64,000 bases of DNA. It comes from Zelonia costaricensis. Its lineage: Eukaryota > Euglenozoa > Kinetoplastea > Trypanosomatida > Trypanosomatidae. Below, piece after piece: positions 19,001 to 27,775 of the stretch; position 1 is the first letter of the stretch; every line of letters starts with the position of its first letter. Where the stretch lies: contig JASAOO010003467.1 of assembly GCA_030849075.1 (NCBI GenBank), forward strand, positions 1 through 64,000, given 5' to 3'. Under the pieces are notes generated by a model that was not told the DNA's origin, did not search any database, and saw nothing but the letters and a program-made list of their open reading frames with translations. A program made the translations under genes and the position numbers.

Positions 19001-21598
19001 ACGAGGACCGCAGAAAGGCAACGCAACAACAATAGAAGAGAGATGAAAAAAGCGAGGAAAAGCTGTCACACTCTCAGAGAGGCACACGCGGAGTGACAAC
19101 GAGACAAATACAAACACAAACATGCACACACACACACACAATGACGCGCAGAGTCGAGGCACCGGAGCAGCAGCAAACGCACGCATGCATGCACCCACAC
19201 CAGAAGAGGCGAGAAAGAAAGCGAGGGGAGGAAAGACAAGAAGGAGGTCGTCGAACGTGACGCGAGACGGCGAAAAGCCAGTGGAACGGAGCGAGAGAGA
19301 GAGAAGCAAAAAAAAAGTCGCAACTCTCACGAGGTGAGCACGGCGTCTCCAACGGGCACGGTATACAACTTGAATGGAGAGAGAGCGAGAAGGGAGGTGG
19401 GCTAAGGAGACAGCGGAGATTCGCCATCCGCCACCACCGCGAGAGACTGGGTGTCGCCTGCCGCGTGCCGGGGTGCGTAAACTAGCCGATTTCTCTCCTC
19501 CTTTCCTTTCCCCTGTCAACCCTCCGCCCTCCCACCCTACGTTCGTGCGCGCCTTTCCACAGGCGCATCTCCGCAAACGTGCGCTCCGCCAAGCAGACGC
19601 ATTCATCACGTACCCCTCGCGAGTGGACTGCGCAGTGCAAAATCGTGCCGCGACAGCGACCCTGCGTAGTGTGCGGTGACGCCTGCATACCCCCAGCCTG
19701 GCGTGCAAGTCCTTGCGCGTCACCCGGCACCCGCGCCAAGGCGGGCAACAGATCCGCGCGCGCGCCAAGAGCCACTCACTACGAAGTGGGTGAGGCGGGA
19801 GGAGAAGCGGTGCAGCAACCGAAAATGCATGCGATATGCGACGAAACGCAACACACGCGCACACACACGCAGGCAAAAATCACCAGCCAGCTTGGGACGC
19901 GAGTACAACCGCCAAACAAAGAAAAACTCAGTAGAAGGAATGCGGGGCAGCTGCCCAATGCAGCTGTGACGGACGGACAGAGGAAAGATCCGAGACGAAA
20001 AGAAAACGTTGGGCGGACGCCACCGCCCGCAGGCACCATGGCCCTGGTGGCGACGGCGCTGCAGGCTTGGGAGGGGAGGCGGAGAGCGGAGGCTGGCGGG
20101 CTCCCGCGCGGGTAGCCGGCAGAGACGGGCGGGGGGAGGGGGGAGGAAAGGAAAGGAAAAGGGCAGTCGAACCACACTGAAGGCGCACGCTTGGATCAAC
20201 GCACACGAAGAGAAAGAGGCGGAATAGGGAGAGACAAAGAGGAGGACATGGCAGGAGGGAGGGGAAAAAACAGAAGGGCAAAGACGGGTGGAGAAGGAGG
20301 CCGTCCTTCGACGCACCGCGAGACGCCAACAGGTCACGAGTCCATTGTTGTGGGGGAGTGGCGGATCTGGAGGCAGGGGGGAAAGCAGACCCTCGATGTG
20401 GATTGACCTGGCAGACCAACAAGCCCACACGCACAACACAAAAAAAGGAAACGGAAGCGCACCTCCTTCCTCTCCGGACACGCCGGCTTGAATGCGCTCT
20501 ACGAGAGATCAAGACTCGCCTTGGCAGTGTTTGCCTTTCGCCTCTCCTCACTCCTCACCTCTCCGCCTCGCTAGCTTCCCTACACGTCCCACCCACACTC
20601 AACAACCTCGCCACACGCCCTCACACGTCACCACCACCACCCCGCCTGTATGCGCGTCGTTTCATGGCTGGGGTCCGATGGGCCCTGCAGCACCGTACAC
20701 ACGAGGTGGGGGCGGGGAGGATATGACGCGGATGACGGGGCCGACCACAGTGATGGCTGAGAGGAAACACAACTCAATCTAGACGCAACGAACACACACG
20801 CGACGTGGCAGGGGATAGAGTGACGGGCACAGCGCACGTGAGGGGTGAAAAGAGAAACAGCCAAAAGGCACAAGAGCCGGTGCGAGAGGGGAGGGGGATC
20901 GGGGGAGGGAGGGGGAGGGAGGGGGGAAAGCTGAAGACCAGCAATGGGACCACGTAACGTACGCGCCTACACCGCTACGGTGAATCGATGGGAGACTCCG
21001 CAGGGACAGCCTGAGGATGTTCTCGCTCTTGCGGGGACGAGCGTCAGGGAAGTCGGGGGGGCAGAATGAAAGCGCCACAACGGAGCTTGTGCAAGACGGC
21101 CCTCCCATTTCTCCTCACCTGGGACGGGAGAGGCTGAAAAGTAGAAGAGAAGAAACGGCACGCGATGACGGAGAGTGACACACCCACGCGTAGGTTAGCA
21201 CACGCACAACACACCCGCGTGAGCCAGACAGCATAGAGAAAGGAAGGAGCGCGCAGATGCGCACACGCAGACAGTGTTCGTCTCTCAGTCGACCCCTCGC
21301 CACGTGAGTTGCGCGTGGTGAGTAGGCGCTGCTTGCCGTCCTCTCTGCTCCTGTCTCCTCCATGTGTCACGTTGCGGCTGGACGCGTGTCATTGCATCTC
21401 TGTCATGCACCACGCATTTGCGCCCTTCGTCTGCCTCGCGCGACGGAGAGTGGGGAAGGGTAAAGCTAGCTTTCTTCCCCTACTGTGCGCGAACAAATGC
21501 TTCTGTTCCTGCTTCACCCACGCATTCGCGGGTACATCACAGGCATGACGCACAACCCGCATTTTTTTTTCCTCGCTCTGGTTCGATCATGACCTCTC
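16030..21598. other. Long gene-free stretch, about 5.6 kb
   Basis: No credible gene is found on either strand. The plus strand is strongly purine-rich with many (GA), GGGAGG and CA tracts, so the transcribed strand is pyrimidine-rich, as in trypanosomatid UTRs. Distinct elements are a 16-nt G-run (16538-16553), CA followed by (ACAG)n near 17740-17770, CA blocks near 18220, 18775 and 19125-19140, and G-rich purine blocks near 18960-19000 and 20885-20930. Long frames (for example 18824-19876 minus) are rich in Cys/Val or Arg from repeat translation. It presumably comprises the 5' UTR of the RNASEK-like gene and a very long 3' UTR of the RING gene. Confidence 0.55.
16538..16553 (+). repeat. G homopolymer, 16 nt
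   Basis: An uninterrupted run of 16 G occurs on the plus strand (C on the transcribed strand) within the gene-free stretch. Such runs can form G-quadruplexes and are prone to length errors in sequencing. Confidence 0.85.
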
Positions 21599-22720
21599 TC
21601 ATGAGGAGGGGCTCGCCGCGGCGTTGTTGCTCAGCGAGGGCATGTGCAGCAGGGTCGAGATGGGCGCGCGGCAGACGGGGCAAACCGGCTTGTGCTTCAG
21701 CAGCTGCTCGCCGCAGTCCTTGCACATGCACATGTGGCGGCACGGCATCACCGCCGTGTCCTTCGGGTTTGTCAGGCAAATCACGCACAGCCCGTCCTCG
21801 TCCTCCTCGATCGTCGAGCCAATCATCACGGCGCCCTGCCCGTTGCCCGTCGCCGGCGAGTTGCCGTCGTTGTCGGCGCCGTACAGGTTCTCGACAGCGT
21901 ACGCGTTGCCGCCCGCCGTGACGATCTGCGTGATGACGCACCGCTTCGGCTTCTCGGCCAGGTCGACGGAGGTGTGCTCCGTGTGCTCCACCTGCATCTC
22001 CTCCTCTGCGTGGTTGTTGGAGTTGTTGTTGTCGCGGCCGTCGTCCTTCTTGCGCAGCTCCGTCGTCTTGTATCGGATCACAATCACACACGGCATCTGC
22101 TTCGGGTAGTGCTTGTTGAAGACTTTCTCCTTCTCCTCGAGCGAGTTCACGTCGAGCTTCATGGTGATCTTGCGGTTCTCCTGCGGGCCGCGAATCTCCG
22201 TCTTGGTCGGCTCCAGCTTCGGCTTGTTGGGCATGTAGTACACGCTGCCGCCCTGCACGAACTCCTTGACACCCGTGTGGATCTCGTACGTCAACGAGTC
22301 GCACGTGCTTGTAATGAAGAACGTCAGCACCTGGGTCTCGGGCACGTAGCTCACCGTCGATGCCTCCACCGTCGCCAGCATCTTCACCATCTGGCCCTCC
22401 TGCACACCACCGCGGTCGCCCCCGCCGTTGTTCGCGGCGTTGCCGGCGGGGCCGCTGTTGCGGTTCCCCTGCTGCTGCGCCGGCGGCGACTGCGGCTGCG
22501 GGGAGGCCGGCTGCTGCTGTGGCGGGGGCTGCGACGGGGCGGTGTTGCCAGCGGGTGCGGTGCGCTGACGAGAGTTATTAGTGTCGTACTGGCCTGCTAG
22601 GTGTGACGGCATGTTGCTAGGCGCCTGCCGCCCCGGCGTGGTGCTGCGTCCGTTGCTCGCTCCAGCGCCACCAGGCCGCGACTGCGCCCCCTGGCGCTGC
22701 GTGGAGTTCTTCCCTCCCAT
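21599..22720 (-). CDS. MGRN1/RNF157-like RING-type E3 ubiquitin ligase
   Basis: The product is 373 residues from the ATG at 22718-22720. The start MGGKNSTQ fits an N-myristoylation signal (Gly2, Ser6). Residues about 10-110 are Pro/Gln/Asn-rich and disordered. A conserved beta-rich domain follows (LTFFITSTCDSLTYEIHTGV, VYYMPNKPKLEPT, CVIVIRYKTTE), characteristic of the mahogunin/MGRN1-LOG2 family. A C3HC4 RING lies at about residues 312-351 (CVICLTNPKDTAVMPCRHMC, then CPVCR). Family members ubiquitinate membrane-associated substrates, in animals acting on endosomal sorting via TSG101; substrates in trypanosomatids are unknown. Domain order and length agree with the family. All RING ligands appear present, so ligase activity is expected. 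The spacer to the next downstream gene is unusually long. Confidence 0.8.
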   Translation of the reverse strand: MGGKNSTQRQGAQSRPGGAGASNGRSTTPGRQAPSNMPSHLAGQYDTNNSRQRTAPAGNTAPSQPPPQQQPASPQPQSPPAQQQGNRNSGPAGNAANNGGGDRGGVQEGQMVKMLATVEASTVSYVPETQVLTFFITSTCDSLTYEIHTGVKEFVQGGSVYYMPNKPKLEPTKTEIRGPQENRKITMKLDVNSLEEKEKVFNKHYPKQMPCVIVIRYKTTELRKKDDGRDNNNSNNHAEEEMQVEHTEHTSVDLAEKPKRCVITQIVTAGGNAYAVENLYGADNDGNSPATGNGQGAVMIGSTIEEDEDGLCVICLTNPKDTAVMPCRHMCMCKDCGEQLLKHKPVCPVCRAPISTLLHMPSLSNNAAASPSS

Positions 22721-24082
22721 GGTGACGAGCTCGTGTCGGTCTGTATAAAGTAGGAGCGGTTGTGTGATCGTGTGTGTGTGTGTGAGTGTGGGTGGGTGGG
22801 TGGGTTGCGGAAATGGTGAACGCTCTGCGCAGAGAATTGAAAGCAGAGAGAGCGAGTGGGGTAAAGAAAAGGCCGCACCTGCTCAAGGAAGGCAAACACC
22901 AGACGTGAAGGAGGGGTGCTCGATGGGGGCCCGGAAGAAGTATACGACGCTCTGGGAACGCGGAGAGCACCACAGAGCGGGGGCTCACGCGAAGAAAAAT
23001 GAAAATAAAACTCGAGTATCCTGGAGTGAAGGAAAAGAGGGTGGCGGAAAGGAGAAGAGAGGGCAAAGATGCGATGCGTGCCCGGTGACCCCGTGTTCTT
23101 CTACTGTGCCGTCAACAAACACAGACACAAACACACAGGTACTCAAGCCTTGCGCCTCCCGACCGACCTCTGCACTCGCTTGGTTCCTTTTTTTTTTGGC
23201 TCGAGTTCGATGCGGACGTGCTCAGACGAATTCAAACACCCGCGTGAGCCTGACGCACGCGCGTGAGAGAACAGCAGAGAGAGGACGGAGAGGAAGAGGG
23301 AGAAGGCGGCGGCAGCAGAGGGGGGTGGGGGTGTTGAAGAAGCAGTCAAGAGAAGCCTGTTCACGTCAAGGGAAGAGGTGGGGGGAGGGGCACCAGCGGT
23401 CGAGGCAGGCACGCAGTTCGGGGTGTGTTTGTGTGTGTGTGTGTGTGTCTGTAACTTAGTTTGTGTTGGTTTGTCTTCTTTTCGTACCGTTTCCTACAAT
23501 GAAGTTGAGGTGGGGTGAAACACAAGAAGAAAAAGGAGACGAGAACGAAAAGAGCGATGGTAGGGCAATAGAAGCCTTCAGACGCCTTGTGAGGAGCGGA
23601 AGGATGGATACAGCACTAGACGAGATGAACGAGGGTCGGTGGAGTTCTGTAGCCGAGAACATCGGGAGTGGGAAAGGGACGGAAGAAACCATCAACAAGG
23701 AGGAAGATGTGCAGGTGGATGGAGAGGAGTGAAAGAGGCGGCGCTCACATACAGCTTTGAGCACCGCGTGCAACGACATCGGCCGTCGTCATGGCTGTGT
23801 CGAGGTACGCAGTTACCTTGTGACCTCGCACGCAAGAAAACAGGTGAGGACTGCACGTCGTCATAGCAAGACGACGCGCAGACCACTGCGAGGTCGAGGC
23901 GGAGTCAAGGGCAACGCATGGAATAAGCCAGCCAACGGACTCTTTATGTTGTTGTTTTTGGTGTGTGCGTACGAACGGCTGGCTCCGTCGCTAGCATAAA
24001 GCACCGTGCAGTGAGCAGCAAATGGGATGCACAAGACCCTCCTGCGCCCCGACCCCCATCTTCTCCTCCTCCGCTCCTCCCC
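22721..24082. other. Intergenic spacer, about 1.4 kb
   Basis: The spacer contains a GT tract with GGGT repeats (about 22768-22806), a T-run near 23188-23199 and a second GT tract (about 23424-23449). Pyrimidine-rich coding-strand sequence just right of 22720 suits trans-splicing of the RING gene. A plus-strand frame of 89 codons at 23463-23732 looks protein-like but is antisense to a pyrimidine-rich UTR, and I reject it. Confidence 0.5.
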
Positions 24083-27000
24083 TCACCCGTCATAGCCGTA
24101 GTGTCGCACCGCCGCTGCTCCGCGACGCACTACAGCCGGATCGACGGCGCGCGAAGGCGGCAGCGCGGCGGTGGATGACGCGGCGAGCTGCCCGCGCACT
24201 GCTGCAATCTCCTGCTCCAGCGCGCGCAGTCGTTGCTGGGCCTGCTCCTGCGGCGACGGCGCGGCTGACCCGGTAGTAGTCGCTCCGTAGCCGCGAGTCG
24301 AGTGCACGACAGGGGATGCCTCCTTCAAAGAAGAAGCAGGTGCCTCATCAGCGCGTACGCGCGAGTGTGCAGCCACCGGCACGGTGTGTGCTCCCCCTTT
24401 TCCAGCCACTTGTGAACGCTGTGGCTGCCGCGACAGCGCCACACCGTAGTCGATGTCGTCCACCGCAGTGGAGTAAGAAGACTCAGCTCCGCCTGTGCGT
24501 GGGGCTGAAGCAGGGCGTGCGCTCGACCCGGCTGGTGCTCCGGTAGCCACGGCGGCGGCGGTGTCGCTCAGGCGAAGCCGGTAGGCTTCTCGCAGCTGCG
24601 CCTTGAGGAGGGAGTTGAGATCCACAAGCGAGCTCTTCTCGACGCCGAGCGCGACCACGTCCTGCTTGGCCAGCTGCAGCTCGCGGCGAAAGCGGTCCCG
24701 TTCTCGCAGTGCCGCCTCCAACTGCGGCTCCAACTGCACACAGCGCTGCCGCCACACCTCCGCTTCTTGCAGCAGGTGCGCCGCTCGCGAGTCTGGTAGC
24801 GCCGGCGGCAAGGCCTCTGCCGACGGCTGCGGCGTCTGGCGGCCACCGCGAGAGCGGGAGCGGTGCGTGCGCCGGGGCCGCGCTTCAGCAGCTTGTACAG
24901 CGGTGGGAGATGAGGTGGAGGAGGCAGCCGACGCAGAAGAGGAGGACGACGAGGCAGACGCCGTGCGCGAGCGGCGTGTGACGCGGTGGCGGCGGTGACG
25001 GCGCTGGCGCTCCAGCTCCCGCACCATGGCCTCGTACGACTCCCGCATGCGGCTGTACTCGGAGCGCATCTGGTGCTGCTGGCGCTGCAGGGCCCGGGAG
25101 ACGTGGTCGCTGAGTGAGGCTGGGCCGCCGCCGGCGCTGGCGTTTGCGGCGAGGGCAGCCGGCGCCTCTGCCGCACCCGCGGCGTCCCTGGCGCTGACCA
25201 GCACCTGCACCCGCAGCATCTCCGTCTGGAGCCGTGCCAGCTCGTCCTCCTTCAGCCTGAGCGTGTCTTGCAGCCGCTGCTGCTCGCCTTCCGCTTGCGC
25301 CAGCGCGCCCTGCAGCTGCACCACGCGCTCCTGCGTCTCCTTGGCGGCCCTGAGAACGGGGTCGTTCTGCAGCTCCGCCGTGAAGTTGGCCACCTGCTGG
25401 CGCACCGCCGCGTTGGTGTGCTCCAGCTCCGTCACCCGCTGCTGCAGCTGCTCCTTCTCCGCCCGCAGCTGCGCCACGACGCCGCGCTCCTCACGGAAGT
25501 CCTCCTGCTGGTGAAACTGGTTCTCGAGGGCGCGGCGGGCCGCCTCACTAGCGTGCAGCTCCCGCGTCAGCCGCACCGCCTCCCCCTGCGCCCGCTCCGT
25601 TGCGACCTGGTGGGCTCGCTTGCCCTGCAGTGCCTCTTCTTGCGCCGCCTGCAGCTGCAGCTCCGCCTGCCGGTACTTCTCCTCCCACCCTGCAGACACC
25701 TGCCGCCCTGCCGCCGCCGTCTTCACCTCCTCCGCCTTCCAGCGGCGCACCTCCGCCTCGAGCTGCTGCACCCGCGCCTCGAGCTGATCGCAGCTTTCCT
25801 TCGCTGTGGCGAGCTCCTGGCGGGCCTCATCGCCTTGCGTCTGCGCCCGTTCCAGTTCGCGCCGCAGTCGTGCCGAGTCCTCCGATGCCAGACGGCGCTG
25901 CTGCTCCAGCTCTCGACGCACATCGTGCAGTTCACGCGCCGCGCTTGCAGCAGCGGCGGTGGCCTCGTCGCTGGCCTGCAGCAGCTGCTGCCGCTCCTTG
26001 GTGGAGCGCGCGGCATCTTCGTCGGAGCGCGCCGTGAGGTGCTGGAGACGCTCCTGCGCTTCCGCCAGCGTCGCCTGCAGACGGGTGCGCTCCAGTTCTG
26101 CGCGGGCGGCGCGGCTTGACTCTGCGTGCGCCGTCCCCTCGGACGCCACGACGCGCTTCTCGCAGTCGCTCACGACGCGCACGAGACGCTCCTCCAGCTC
26201 CCGGCGCGCAGCGGCAGCCTCCTGCAGTGCGGCGTCGTGACGCTTCTGCGCTGCGGCGGCCTCATGCACCAACGCCGTCTGCGCATCTGCGGCCGCAGCA
26301 GCTTTGCGCTCCGCCTCCGCGGCCTGCTGGCGGGTCTCCTGGAGCGACTGGTGCACCCCCGCCAGCTCCGCCTCCAGCCGAGCGATGTGCTGCTTGCAGC
26401 GGGCTTCCATCTCCGCGGTGACCTTGGCACTGCGGTCCGCCGTGGACGCCCGCTCCGTTTCGAGCGCGGCTGCCCGCTCCGCGTAACGGGCGTGCTGCTC
26501 CGCCTCCTCCTTGGCCACTGCCGCCTCCTTTGCGCGAACGGCGTCGAGGAGGTGCCGCTCCTTCACCGCGTAGTCCCGCTGCACCTGCTGCACCGCGGCG
26601 TCGCGCCCCTCCTCGACCTCGCGCACCCGCTGCCGCGCTGCGCGGAGCTCCGTCTCTGCCGTCGCGATCGTCTTCTCCATGCGCGACGACTCCTCTGCGA
26701 GGCGCTTCAGCTCGCGGTAGAGCCGCTGCAGCTGCCCCGCAGCCTCCTCCAGCGCCGCATCGCGTTCGGCGATGAGGTTGTAGTTAAACTGATAGTCTTC
26801 CTCGAGCTTTCGCAGTCGTGAGGAAAGCGTGGCCACCTCCTCGTCACGCAGCGCAAGCGACCGCTCCAGCGACTGGACGTGGTGCTCGACGGCGTGTCGC
26901 AGCTCGTTCTGCTTGTGTTCGATCTCGACGTAGTCCATGGTGGAGGTGGGGGAGATGCTGCGCAGTCGCCCCTGCGCCATCGGCGGGGCGACCGGCGACG

Positions 27001-27775
27001 ACGAGGACGAGGAGTCGCGCCGTGGAGTGCGATAGGAGCCGGGGTAGGCCTCCCCAGCCAACAGGCTGGGGTTGGCCGACGTCGCGTTGGCGGTCGTTCC
27101 CGGTGCGGCCGCGTGAGCAGAGAGCGTCTGCTGCTGTTGGGGGACCGGCGGGGGGCGGCCGAGGATCGAGGAGATGGGACCGGAGGGGTGGCGCGACTGA
27201 ACCTCGCCCTCCACTGAGCGCTGCTGCGTAGAAGCCACTGGCACCGTAGCGGCAACTGACGGTGGCGGAGCAGCAGGCGGCCCTTGCGGCTGCTGGCGCT
27301 GTTGCTGGACGCGCGCAAAGAGGGCATCGGTGGCGACGGCCGTGTCGAAGAGAAGCGACGGGCGGCGCAGCCCTGGTGGCGACTCCTCAGCCATTGCCAC
27401 CGCAAGCGACATCGACGCCTCTCCGGTGCTGGCACGAGTGCGGTTGTCGCTCTGTGAATTGGAGGCATCCCGAGCAATGGGGAGCGCCGCCTCGCGCGTC
27501 ACACGCCAGGGCTCGCCTTGTCGACCATGCAACGGCGCCCTGGCGTCGTCCTCGCCACCGTCGCTGCTTGCGGGCTGCGCTGCGGAGCGAAAGCGAAGGG
27601 CCGGCACGGCAGCTGTGGGGGGCGGTGCCGTGGCGGCCAACTCCTGCGCCGAAGCCGGCGCTGGTCGCGGTGGTGGCTGCCTGTCACGCGACTCAGCCCT
27701 CGACGCGTCCGTCTGCGGCCCCGGCGCGCTCATGGTGGAGTGGTCGGGCGACTCCGCCCCGTCCTCGTAGTACAT
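24083..27775 (-). CDS. Large coiled-coil protein, 1230 aa, probable cytoskeletal
   Basis: I take the ATG at 27773-27775 (MYYEDGAESPDHSTMSAPGP) as the start; the longer frame begins only with a GTG, and the ATG for MSAPGPQ, 14 codons later, is an alternative. Residues 1 to about 275 are Pro/Ser/Ala-rich and probably disordered. From MDYVEIEHKQNELRHAVEHH (residue about 280) to about residue 930 almost unbroken heptads follow (for example TLSSRLRKLEEDYQFNYNL). A basic arginine/serine-rich linker (RRHRRHRVTRRSRT, then a serine run) breaks the coil, and a second coil follows (EVWRQRCVQLEPQLEAALRE) near 1010-1080. A last short heptad stretch (LRALEQEIAAVRGQL) precedes the C-terminus GYDG. No motor head or enzyme domain is visible. 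The form suits a structural protein of the cytoskeleton, flagellum or basal body; the family is not recognised. Confidence 0.7.
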   Translation of the reverse strand: MYYEDGAESPDHSTMSAPGPQTDASRAESRDRQPPPRPAPASAQELAATAPPPTAAVPALRFRSAAQPASSDGGEDDARAPLHGRQGEPWRVTREAALPIARDASNSQSDNRTRASTGEASMSLAVAMAEESPPGLRRPSLLFDTAVATDALFARVQQQRQQPQGPPAAPPPSVAATVPVASTQQRSVEGEVQSRHPSGPISSILGRPPPVPQQQQTLSAHAAAPGTTANATSANPSLLAGEAYPGSYRTPRRDSSSSSSPVAPPMAQGRLRSISPTSTMDYVEIEHKQNELRHAVEHHVQSLERSLALRDEEVATLSSRLRKLEEDYQFNYNLIAERDAALEEAAGQLQRLYRELKRLAEESSRMEKTIATAETELRAARQRVREVEEGRDAAVQQVQRDYAVKERHLLDAVRAKEAAVAKEEAEQHARYAERAAALETERASTADRSAKVTAEMEARCKQHIARLEAELAGVHQSLQETRQQAAEAERKAAAAADAQTALVHEAAAAQKRHDAALQEAAAARRELEERLVRVVSDCEKRVVASEGTAHAESSRAARAELERTRLQATLAEAQERLQHLTARSDEDAARSTKERQQLLQASDEATAAAASAARELHDVRRELEQQRRLASEDSARLRRELERAQTQGDEARQELATAKESCDQLEARVQQLEAEVRRWKAEEVKTAAAGRQVSAGWEEKYRQAELQLQAAQEEALQGKRAHQVATERAQGEAVRLTRELHASEAARRALENQFHQQEDFREERGVVAQLRAEKEQLQQRVTELEHTNAAVRQQVANFTAELQNDPVLRAAKETQERVVQLQGALAQAEGEQQRLQDTLRLKEDELARLQTEMLRVQVLVSARDAAGAAEAPAALAANASAGGGPASLSDHVSRALQRQQHQMRSEYSRMRESYEAMVRELERQRRHRRHRVTRRSRTASASSSSSSASAASSTSSPTAVQAAEARPRRTHRSRSRGGRQTPQPSAEALPPALPDSRAAHLLQEAEVWRQRCVQLEPQLEAALRERDRFRRELQLAKQDVVALGVEKSSLVDLNSLLKAQLREAYRLRLSDTAAAVATGAPAGSSARPASAPRTGGAESSYSTAVDDIDYGVALSRQPQRSQVAGKGGAHTVPVAAHSRVRADEAPASSLKEASPVVHSTRGYGATTTGSAAPSPQEQAQQRLRALEQEIAAVRGQLAASSTAALPPSRAVDPAVVRRGAAAVRHYGYDG

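Noticed and set aside
18824..19876. Minus-strand frame of 350 codons in the long spacer
   Set aside because: It is rich in Cys/Val/Arg/Ser from translating GT and pyrimidine repeats; no domain is recognisable and it starts at a poor context.
23463..23732. Plus-strand 89-codon frame with a charged, protein-like composition
   Set aside because: It is antisense to a pyrimidine-rich UTR, which gives Glu/Lys/Gly-rich frames by default. It lacks motifs and opposes the direction of all genes.
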